DNA of 40,211 bases from Peptoniphilus_E sp964345555 (GTDB taxonomy: Bacteria; Bacillota; Clostridia; Tissierellales; Peptoniphilaceae). The stretch covers positions 1 through 40,211 of the forward strand of contig CAYFRD010000013.1 in NCBI GenBank assembly GCA_964345555.1. The letters are read 5' to 3'. A model generated the notes under the pieces. It did not search any database. It had not been told where the DNA came from and saw nothing but the letters and a program-made list of their open reading frames with translations. Shown here piece after piece: positions 33,360 through 40,211 of the stretch; positions within the stretch are counted from its first letter, which is position 1, and every line of letters starts with the position of its first letter. The position numbers and the translations under genes are program-made.

Positions 33360-34709
33360 TCATCCTCCAAAATCGGCTGTCCTCTCCATGTTTAAAAACT
33401 TGGTGAATTCCTTTTTAAATACAAGTTCCACAGTACCTGTGGGTCCGTTTCTGTGTTTGGCAATTATAACTTCGCCTATATTTGGCTTTTCGCTTTCTTC
33501 TTTGGTGTAGTACTCATCTCTGTATAAAAACATTACCACATCGGCATCCTGCTCAATTGCTCCTGATTCTCTTAAATCTGAAAGTATAGGTCTGTGATCA
33601 GATCTCAACTCCGGTGAACGGGATAACTGTGACAGTGCCACCACAGGCACGTCCAGTTCCTTGGCTATCGCCTTTAAGTTCCTGGATATGGCTGATATTT
33701 CCTGTTGTCTTGATTCGATCTTCGCACCCATCTGCATAAGTTGAAGGTAGTCTATTACCACTAAGTCCAGTTTTTTCTTGGCGTTTATCAACCCTCTGCA
33801 CTTGGCTTTAAGCTCCAGCGGAGAAATAGCTGCTGTATCGTCTATTTCTATGTTCATCTCTGAGAGTATGGGCATGGTGTTGATTATCTTGAGCCATTCA
33901 TCTTCGTTTAAATTACCGCTTATGATTTTTTGAAGATCCACGTGTGCCATAGAGGATATTATTCTCTGAACAAGTTGGTTTTTGCTCATTTCCAGTGAAA
34001 ATACAGCTACGGATGCTTTGTCCTTTATTGCGGCATTGGTGGCTATGTTCACCATTAAAGCGGTCTTTCCCATGGATGGTCTGGCTGCTAAAAGAACCAA
34101 GTCTGATTTTTGAAGTCCGGATAATTTTTTATCCAAGTCTACAAACCCGGTGGTAAGTCCGGTCAGTCCTCCGGGATTTTGTGCTCTCTGCTCTATTTGG
34201 GCAAAGGATTCAAGAAGTACTTCCTTCACAGGAGTAAGGCCTTCCTTGTGAGTTTCCTGCGTTATGTCGAATATGGCTTTTTCAGCACTTTCAATTATGG
34301 CACTCACTTCACACTCTTGAGAGTAACAGTTTGAAATTATCTCATCTGATGCTTCTATCAGCTGCCTGAGGGTGGATTTCTCCTTGATTATATCGCAATA
34401 GTACTTGACATTGGCAATTGCAACAACAGAACTTGTTAAGCCTGCAAGGTAGGTTATCCCGCCCACTTCTTCAAAAAGGTTGAGTTTTCTCAATTCATCA
34501 GATGTGGTCACGATGTCGGCTTCTTCGTTTCTGTTGTAGATCAATACTATCGCTTCAAAAATATGTGAGTTTACCTCTGCATAGAAGTCCTTTGCATTTA
34601 AAATCTCCACAGCCGTGGTTATAGCATCCTTGGACAGCATCATGCTTCCAAGCACGGACTGTTCCGCCTCCATGTTGTGAGGAGGTATTTTTAAACTTAT
34701 ATCTTCCAT
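33360..34709 (-). CDS. dnaB: Replicative DNA helicase
   Basis: The product has 449 residues. It has the DnaB N-terminal domain (about 8-110) and a RecA-like helicase domain with Walker A ARPSMGKTA, Walker B LVVIDYLQLM and the FSLEMSKNQLVQR segment. There is no intein. It unwinds DNA at the replication fork. It follows rplI by 1 base; the rplI-dnaB order is common in Firmicutes. Confidence 0.97.
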   Translation of the reverse strand: MEDISLKIPPHNMEAEQSVLGSMMLSKDAITTAVEILNAKDFYAEVNSHIFEAIVLIYNRNEEADIVTTSDELRKLNLFEEVGGITYLAGLTSSVVAIANVKYYCDIIKEKSTLRQLIEASDEIISNCYSQECEVSAIIESAEKAIFDITQETHKEGLTPVKEVLLESFAQIEQRAQNPGGLTGLTTGFVDLDKKLSGLQKSDLVLLAARPSMGKTALMVNIATNAAIKDKASVAVFSLEMSKNQLVQRIISSMAHVDLQKIISGNLNEDEWLKIINTMPILSEMNIEIDDTAAISPLELKAKCRGLINAKKKLDLVVIDYLQLMQMGAKIESRQQEISAISRNLKAIAKELDVPVVALSQLSRSPELRSDHRPILSDLRESGAIEQDADVVMFLYRDEYYTKEESEKPNIGEVIIAKHRNGPTGTVELVFKKEFTKFLNMERTADFGG

Positions 34710-34710
34710 A

Positions 34711-35157
34711 TTATTCCGCTTTTATTTCAACTTTTAATTTAGCCGATATGTCTTTGTATAACTTTACCGGTACGATTTTTACTCCTATTTCCTTTATATT
34801 GTCAGCAAGCTCTATTTTTTTCTTGTCTACATCTATGTCCAGTTGAACTTGTAATGCATCCTTTATGTCGCTTGATGTGACGGCTCCGAACAATCTACCC
34901 TTATCTCCACCCTTAGCTGTAATGGATATTTTTTTTGATTCAATCTCTTTTTTTATAGCGCTAAATTTTTCTATGTTTTGCTTTTCTTCTTCAGCCAATC
35001 TCTCTTGTTCTTGCTCCCATTGCTTTAAGTTGTCGGGAGTTGCTTCTATAGCTATTTTTCTGGGTATCAAAAAGTTTCTTGCGTATCCATCTTTCGCCTC
35101 TACCAATTCACCCTTTTTACCTATGTTTTTTGCATCTTTTAAAAGTATTAATTTCAT
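34711..35157 (-). CDS. rplI: 50S ribosomal protein L9
   Basis: The product has 148 residues. The N-terminal RNA-binding domain carries the L9 signature (KDAKNIGKKGELVEAKDGYA, then RNFLIPRKIA), followed by the long helix and C-terminal domain. GAGGTTGAATAA precedes the ATG, which directly follows the gdpP stop. Confidence 0.98.
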   Translation of the reverse strand: MKLILLKDAKNIGKKGELVEAKDGYARNFLIPRKIAIEATPDNLKQWEQEQERLAEEEKQNIEKFSAIKKEIESKKISITAKGGDKGRLFGAVTSSDIKDALQVQLDIDVDKKKIELADNIKEIGVKIVPVKLYKDISAKLKVEIKAE

Positions 35158-37149
35158 TTATTCAACCTCTTTTTCATTCTTTAAATATTCCTCAATAACA
35201 GCGGTCAACATCTTTTCAGCTTCGTCCAAATCTTTGCTTAAGAGCTTTGCTCCTGCCATGTTCAAATGACCTCCGCCGCCTAGTTTTTCCAGTATGAGTT
35301 GTACCGAAATATTGCCCCTGCTTCTGCCGGAAATGTGAATGCCGTCTTCACCCTTGGTCAATACAAAGGATGCGTTTACATTGTTGATATCCAACAATTC
35401 ATCTGCCGCTTGAGCAGCTATCAATATGGAATTCTTAGATTCCTTGTCAAATTTTGATATGGCAAATTCTTTAAATATTATGTTTGCATTGTGAATTACA
35501 ACGGCTTTATTTTGCATAGTGTCCAAATCATCTTGGAAAAGCTCCTTGACCTTGAGCATGTCCGCTCCGGCACGTCTTAAGGTTGATGCCGCTTCAAAGG
35601 TTCTGACTCCCGTTTGGAAACTGAAGTTCTTGGTGTCAACAACTATTCCGCTCATTAGGGCATCTGCTTCAAAATGTGTCAAGTTCAGTTCCTGGTTCAT
35701 GTATGTGAGCATTTCCGTAACAAGCTCACTGGTTGATGAAGCGTAAGGCTCTATATAGGTTAGCACTGCATTATGCACAAATTCCTTGCTTCTCCTGTGG
35801 TGATCTATGATGACTATTTGAGTGGTCAATTCTATCAGCTCAGGTGCTTCGGCAAAGGAAGGCTTGTGATTATCCACTAATATCAAAAGAGAACGTGGGG
35901 TCATTTTGCCCTTTGCAAAATCCGTCGATACAACTTTCTCATAGGTTTCTTCTTTTTTCATTCGCTCCATCAAATTATCAATTGACGGATTTGAATTGTT
36001 CAGGACGATATAGCCATCTTTCTTTCTGTTTAACACCGCTCTCAAAATACCTATAGCGGAACCGATGGCATCCATGTCCGCATTTTGGTGCCCCATTATG
36101 AATACATTCTCCGCTGAATCTATGAGTTGCTTTAAAGCTACGCCCAATACTCTCGCCTTTACTTTGTTTCTCTTCTCGACCGCCTTTGTCTTGCCCCCGA
36201 AAAACTCATAATTGTCTTCAACTCTAACGACAACCTGATCTCCACCTCTACCAAGTGCCAAGTCAAGACAAGTGTCCGCCTCTTGATATCCTTCCAGAAA
36301 ACCCAGACCCTCCGATGAAACTCCGATAGACAATGTTATGGGAATGGTATTTCCCTTATCCAATTCTCTCAAATCATCCAAGATGTCAAATCTCTTTTCT
36401 TTAATCATTTTCAGCGAATTATAATTCATGAGAACCAAGTACATATCGTTGTCATACTTTCTCACCAAGGCATCGAAGTACTTGAAATAATTGCTTATGG
36501 TGGAATCTATATCAGCAATCAACAGAGGTCTGTTGGCAGAGGGAGTTGAATCCATAGCCTCATCGTAGTTGTCCACCTCAATTTTCGCCACTACGGAACT
36601 TTCCGCAATATACTTTTCCTCCAGGTTATTGAACTCAGTCGTATCTATGAAGTAGAACATGGTTATCTTGTTATTTGTAGATGAACTCTTGCTGACGTCG
36701 GCAACCCTGTGGAAAATATCGTAGTATTTTCCCTTGTGCATAAACTTATAGGGTGTCTTTGAATCCAATTTGTAGATTTCTTCAAAGTCAATATCAGCAA
36801 ATACATCATCCATGTTCATATCAATATTTATTTCCTCTGATACCAGATCCGTAAATTCCGAATTATACCAAATGAATTTGTGATTTTCATCTATCAACAC
36901 TATGGGAAAGGGCATATTAAATATAGCTTGTTTCGTAACAGTATTGAAATTTCTGCCCATATCTTCCAAGTACTCCACTATCTTCTCATTTTTTTTGTTC
37001 ACGCTTATCAATGTATGGTAAATTATATAAGCGTATGCAAATAAAGCGATCACTCCCATTATAGGTTTGAAATAAATCAGTGCAATCACTATTATCAAGG
37101 AAAATATCAAGTAAGTACCGTAATTTTTAATATCGTATTTATCACGCAT
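35158..37149 (-). CDS. gdpP: c-di-AMP phosphodiesterase, DHH-DHHA1 type
   Basis: The product has 663 residues. Two membrane helices (about 10-50) are followed by a PAS-like domain (about 75-130), a degenerate GGDEF domain (about 175-305), a DHH domain with HxxxDxD-like GHQNADMDAIGS, LVDNHKP and IIDHHRRS, and a C-terminal DHHA1 domain with GGGGHLNMAGA. The metal ligands appear intact. It degrades c-di-AMP, which controls potassium, osmolyte and wall homeostasis. The operon with rplI, dnaB and a DUF2232 protein is the standard Firmicute arrangement. Confidence 0.95.
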   Translation of the reverse strand: MRDKYDIKNYGTYLIFSLIIVIALIYFKPIMGVIALFAYAYIIYHTLISVNKKNEKIVEYLEDMGRNFNTVTKQAIFNMPFPIVLIDENHKFIWYNSEFTDLVSEEINIDMNMDDVFADIDFEEIYKLDSKTPYKFMHKGKYYDIFHRVADVSKSSSTNNKITMFYFIDTTEFNNLEEKYIAESSVVAKIEVDNYDEAMDSTPSANRPLLIADIDSTISNYFKYFDALVRKYDNDMYLVLMNYNSLKMIKEKRFDILDDLRELDKGNTIPITLSIGVSSEGLGFLEGYQEADTCLDLALGRGGDQVVVRVEDNYEFFGGKTKAVEKRNKVKARVLGVALKQLIDSAENVFIMGHQNADMDAIGSAIGILRAVLNRKKDGYIVLNNSNPSIDNLMERMKKEETYEKVVSTDFAKGKMTPRSLLILVDNHKPSFAEAPELIELTTQIVIIDHHRRSKEFVHNAVLTYIEPYASSTSELVTEMLTYMNQELNLTHFEADALMSGIVVDTKNFSFQTGVRTFEAASTLRRAGADMLKVKELFQDDLDTMQNKAVVIHNANIIFKEFAISKFDKESKNSILIAAQAADELLDINNVNASFVLTKGEDGIHISGRSRGNISVQLILEKLGGGGHLNMAGAKLLSKDLDEAEKMLTAVIEEYLKNEKEVE

Positions 37150-37159
37150 AACTTTCTCC

Positions 37160-38074
37160 TTATGGCAACTTTCTAAAATTAAACAAGCTGTCCAATATCC
37201 CTACAAACACGAATGCCATGCCTGTTCCCGGGGTCATAAACATAAAAAACAGAATGACGAATTTGAGCGCCTTAACTTTTATAACCCTATTTAAGAAGAA
37301 TAAAAATACCGCCACTCCTACAAACATAAATAATGCCTGAAAAATCATCACCACATTATCTACAAGGACATTTAACTTATAATCCGTCAACATCTGCACC
37401 GCATATACCAGCACCATAGTTATAAGCATAGATTCGAAAATACCCTTGGGTATTCTGAAAAATATGAAGGATGATGGTTGCAATATATAATCCCCTCTTT
37501 TAAGCAAAGTCCTGCCTGCAATTACATAGGTAATATAGGAGATTATCAAAGACATAATTACCAAGCTGCCCGGCAATAATTGAAGCATTCTGTTGTACAT
37601 TACCATCAGCTGCGACTTGCTCATATCAATACCGCTTGACTCCAAAACAGTTTTTTGTGCTTCAACAAAAGCCCTCATATTCTCCGCAGAATTTAAAACT
37701 TCCGAAGTAATCCCGAAAGAATAAAGGCTTGTTATCACCGATAGAAAGAATACCCCCGCACACACAACTATAGTTAAATTTATTGAACTCTTTTTTGAAA
37801 TCATGTAATGAAATATCAATATCATCGGACCAAAAATACTGAATATCAACGCTCCGAATATAGGAGAAACAACCAGTCCCACAGTTGCACAGCAAAGGGC
37901 AAAAATCCCTATTATCTTCACTATCCCATTGCTTATGGACTCCGCCACAAACATGGAAGGTAAAAACAAGTACAACACAGGGAAAATTATCCCTCCCAAG
38001 GACATCAGTACAGATTTTATTATTAAGACAAAAATATTGTCTTTAAATTTATTAATAATATTCACCCCTAACAT
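37160..38074 (-). CDS. DUF2232 (YybS-like) membrane protein
   Basis: The product has 304 residues from the ATG at 38074. It has about eight membrane helices. The family sits before gdpP in many Firmicutes; its function is unknown. The start is unclear. The ATG has no upstream ribosome binding site, whereas AGGGGTGA lies just after it, 5-8 bases before in-frame ATT codons (38054-38059). Either the ATG is used on a near-leaderless mRNA or a rare ATT start gives a protein 5-6 residues shorter. Confidence 0.85.
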   Translation of the reverse strand: MLGVNIINKFKDNIFVLIIKSVLMSLGGIIFPVLYLFLPSMFVAESISNGIVKIIGIFALCCATVGLVVSPIFGALIFSIFGPMILIFHYMISKKSSINLTIVVCAGVFFLSVITSLYSFGITSEVLNSAENMRAFVEAQKTVLESSGIDMSKSQLMVMYNRMLQLLPGSLVIMSLIISYITYVIAGRTLLKRGDYILQPSSFIFFRIPKGIFESMLITMVLVYAVQMLTDYKLNVLVDNVVMIFQALFMFVGVAVFLFFLNRVIKVKALKFVILFFMFMTPGTGMAFVFVGILDSLFNFRKLP

Positions 38075-38155
38075 TTATATTTTAACATAATGTAAAAAAT
38101 TATTACAGTTTTATAGACTTATCACCTATTTATAAATGATTTTACAATCTATATA

Positions 38156-38201
38156 TGTTCACTATTTGGACATTATTCCGCTTTGTGGTATAATATGTTC
38201 A
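38156..38201 (+). promoter_or_regulatory. IclR promoter with repeated TGTTCA half-sites
   Basis: TTGGAC (38166-38171), a 17-base spacer and consensus TATAAT (38189-38194). The 9-base repeat ATATGTTCA occurs at 38153-38161 and 38193-38201, 40 bp apart. TGTTCA-N5-TGGACA (38156-38172) is a near-perfect inverted pair over the -35. This suits autoregulation, which is inference. Confidence 0.7.
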
Positions 38202-38215
38202 GTTAGGAGGCTGTC

Positions 38216-38965
38216 ATGATACAAAGTTTACAAAAAGCTGTCAATATACTTGAATATATGAAAATAGAAAACAGAGAATACAGCATATCCGAAATTTCAG
38301 AAAATTTGGATATGCCGACAAGCACAACACACAGAATACTAAATACACTTATAAAATGCGATTTCATAACAAAGGACCCAAAATCTCACCTATATAAACT
38401 AGGACCGGGACTTATATCTTTGGGCATGGCTGCAGCATTAAACATCAGCCTTCAATCCGAAGCCAAACCCATACTTGAATCTTTATCCCAAAAAACCTTG
38501 GAGGACTCCTTTTTGGTAATAAAATCCGGCAACTACGGAATAGTCATAGGCAAAGCCGTCGGCAGTCACACCCTTAAAGTCATAGAGAACTTCGGCAGAG
38601 AAATCGAACTCCACAAAGGCGCTATAAGAAAAGTAATACTCGCATACCAAAGCGAAGAATTTATAGAGCAATACCTGTCCGGAGAACTTCAACCCTACAT
38701 AGACAAATCCGTCAATAAAAAAGAATTGAAAAAAGAATTAAAAACAATAACCAAGAACAAATACTGCATCTCCTACGGCGAATACATATCAAATACAGCA
38801 GGCATAGGAGCCCCCGTATTTAACTACCAAAGAGAATTCGTAGGATCCATAGGAATAGTAGTTCCCTACTACAGATTCAAAGATAACGAAAACGCCTTTA
38901 TCGAAGCAGTCGTAGACGCATCAGAAAAACTCTCCTATAAACTAGGATACTACAATCCGGAATAA
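38216..38965 (+). CDS. IclR-family transcriptional regulator
   Basis: The product has 249 residues. The N-terminal winged helix-turn-helix (about 1-65) contains YSISEISENLDMPTSTTHRI, and the C-terminal effector domain (about 75-245) is the IclR sensor fold (ISYGEYISNTAGIGAPVFN). IclR proteins respond to small carboxylic acids or aromatic compounds. AGGAGG precedes the ATG. It diverges from the DUF2232-gdpP operon and converges on an acetamidase/formamidase gene, a plausible but unproven target. Confidence 0.93.
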   Translation: MIQSLQKAVNILEYMKIENREYSISEISENLDMPTSTTHRILNTLIKCDFITKDPKSHLYKLGPGLISLGMAAALNISLQSEAKPILESLSQKTLEDSFLVIKSGNYGIVIGKAVGSHTLKVIENFGREIELHKGAIRKVILAYQSEEFIEQYLSGELQPYIDKSVNKKELKKELKTITKNKYCISYGEYISNTAGIGAPVFNYQREFVGSIGIVVPYYRFKDNENAFIEAVVDASEKLSYKLGYYNPE

Positions 38966-38977
38966 AATCTTAAAAGC

Positions 38978-39007
38978 AGAAAATCCCGAGATAATCTCGG
39001 GAATTTT
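38978..39007. terminator. Terminator after the IclR gene
   Basis: AATCCCGAGA and TCTCGGGAATT arms with a short loop, followed by TTTTACTTTA (plus); usable in both directions. Confidence 0.8.
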
Positions 39008-39163
39008 ACTTTATTGTGAAACAGCAACATTTCCGTGAATCACCCGATGCATAGCATAGTGAAGGGCAGAGTTCTTATCATTTATTTTTTATACATCGCT
39101 AATCTTTAAGCGATAATTTAACAATTCAACAAAGTACTCTCTTACTTCTTAAATTAAACCCCT

Positions 39164-40051
39164 TTAAAAAATACCTTCAACTAAGCTTTTGGGGATTCTC
39201 ATCTTCAATGTATAAACTCCGTTTACTACTTGGCTTATGGCTATATCGCATGTGGCGCTCATCAGCATATACGCTTCCTCAAAAATTAAATTTAATTTCT
39301 TCATCAATAGTTTTACAGTTTCTCTTGATGCTTCTTTAACAGCTTCTTCAAAAGTTTCTTCAGTTGCTATAATATAAAAGAAATTTTCTCTTTCTACAAT
39401 GGGTTTTGATATAGTTTTTCCCTTTATGACGTTAACTTTTAATTTCACCTCGGCAGATATTTCTATTCCGGTTCCGCTGAGTTCTCCATCTCCCATTGCT
39501 GCATGCACATCTGACAAGGCAAAATTCGCACCGTCAATATATACAGGTAAATAAACCTTGCTGCCCACAGCCAATTCTTTAGTGTCCATATTTCCACCGA
39601 AGTTTCCTGGCACTTCACATCTGTTTACACAATTATCAGGGGCGACTCCCAATATTCCCACCATTGGTTTTACCGGAATTTTTATTTCATCGTTAAAATG
39701 GGCAAAACCTTCTTTTATTTTTATGACCTTTGTAATGACTTTATCTATTCTTTCTCCTAAAACTCCCAATCCCTTATTTGTTATCATTACTCCTTGATGA
39801 TCAAGTTTTATATCCAATATCTCAACGCATAACGTATCCCCGACAACGGCACCGGCTACATTTATCGGCCCAACGGAGGCATCTATTACGGAACAATCAA
39901 TATCCGGTCTGAGAGTTTTTTCATCTCTTATCTGTCCAAGATAACAGTCAGGAGTTTCAACCCAAAAAACTTCACCGTCTTCTACAAAATATTTAGATTC
40001 ATTATCTTTCCTAAATTCGTATATCAAATTATCTTTGTTTAATTTTTGCAT
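39164..40051 (-). CDS. Acetamidase/formamidase family protein
   Basis: The product has 295 residues from the ATG at 40051, with GGATGG 5 bases before it; another ATG lies at 40060. Family motifs include VGPINVAGAVVGDTL, the metal-site segment ALSDVHAAMGDGELSGTGIE, and the N-terminal TPDCYLGQI. It probably hydrolyses a short amide to ammonia and an acid; the exact substrate is unknown. It is convergent with the IclR gene; I see no clear terminator after it. Confidence 0.9.
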   Translation of the reverse strand: MQKLNKDNLIYEFRKDNESKYFVEDGEVFWVETPDCYLGQIRDEKTLRPDIDCSVIDASVGPINVAGAVVGDTLCVEILDIKLDHQGVMITNKGLGVLGERIDKVITKVIKIKEGFAHFNDEIKIPVKPMVGILGVAPDNCVNRCEVPGNFGGNMDTKELAVGSKVYLPVYIDGANFALSDVHAAMGDGELSGTGIEISAEVKLKVNVIKGKTISKPIVERENFFYIIATEETFEEAVKEASRETVKLLMKKLNLIFEEAYMLMSATCDIAISQVVNGVYTLKMRIPKSLVEGIF

Positions 40052-40181
40052 AAATACCATCCAATCTTATTTTAAATTCGCTTTATCCAATTAATTTAAG
40101 CTTACTATATTAAGGATAAAAGTCAAATTTTTAAATACTATTTGTTTATAAGAACTTTAAACTTAAAAAAGAGCATAAAAA

Positions 40182-40200
40182 AAGAGACCATATAAGGTCT
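40182..40200 (-). terminator. Terminator of a gene beyond the right edge
   Basis: GAGACC and GGTCTC with a 6-base loop are followed by seven T on the minus strand. It belongs to a minus-strand gene that ends to the right of the window. Confidence 0.75.
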
Positions 40201-40211
40201 CATAAATTATT

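Noticed and set aside
39095..39112. Terminator of the amidase gene at ATCGCT/AGCGAT
   Set aside because: The stem is short and neither strand has a T run after it.
40081..40140. Promoter of the amidase gene (TTGACT near 40125)
   Set aside because: A good -35 is present, but no -10 lies at 16-18 bases; I could not support a call.

Overview
This is a low-GC, Gram-positive-type bacterial segment, most like an anaerobic Firmicute of the Clostridia/Tissierellia. The evidence is S-layer-homology (SLH) anchoring, a LytR-CpsA-Psr enzyme, a LtaS-like sulfatase, UppP, a c-di-AMP phosphodiesterase (GdpP), a V-type ATPase, a membrane pyrophosphatase, and frequent TTG starts with strong AGGAGG-type ribosome binding sites. 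The genus is inferred from gene content only. Nearly all genes lie on the minus strand. I saw no rRNA, tRNA, CRISPR array, prophage or insertion sequence.

Layout. 155-4076 is a large SLH-anchored surface protein split in two reading frames at a run of six C (plus strand). 4226-4450 holds two 92-bp copies of a hairpin-rich repeat. Next come a ribbon-helix-helix gene without an NTG start (4452-4628) and its SPFH-domain neighbour, then exoA and ttcA, a zinc-ribbon membrane protein, and an overlapping pair of a LtaS-like sulfatase and an M50-type membrane protease. 11277-13305 (plus strand) carries a secreted stalk-domain protein, a DUF1858 redox protein and an EFR1-type flavodoxin/ferredoxin. 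13369-21951 is a complete nine-gene V-ATPase operon in the Enterococcus hirae ntp order. 22230-24068 holds a metallophosphoesterase and a YwaF-like membrane protein. 24127-26841 is an operon of a cytidylate-kinase-like protein, a BofA-like protein, an LCP enzyme and a nitrilase gene interrupted by a stop at codon 7. Then follow an EamA transporter, a secG-hppA operon, a 757-bp gap with a possible gene relic, and an NlpC/P60 protein. 32497-38074 is an operon for a DUF2232 protein, gdpP, rplI, dnaB and uppP. An IclR regulator and a convergent acetamidase/formamidase close the window.

How the genes fit together. The c-ring subunit of the V-ATPase has all five Na+ ligands known from E. hirae NtpK at identical numbering. 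The pyrophosphatase has the signature of the K+-dependent class that includes the Na+ pumps. Together they point to Na+-based energetics. Many other genes serve the cell envelope: the surface protein, polymer synthesis and ligation (LtaS-like, LCP), lipid carrier recycling (UppP), wall hydrolysis (NlpC/P60), c-di-AMP control (GdpP) and secretion (SecG).

Main points for follow-up are the homopolymer-split surface gene, the RHH gene with an apparent ATC start beside SPFH, the nonsense codon in the nitrilase, the NlpC/P60 leader containing a strong terminator, and the Na+ signature of the ATPase. No wholly new system is demonstrated. The SPFH-RHH pair and the sulfatase-M50 pair are the least explained conserved-looking arrangements.
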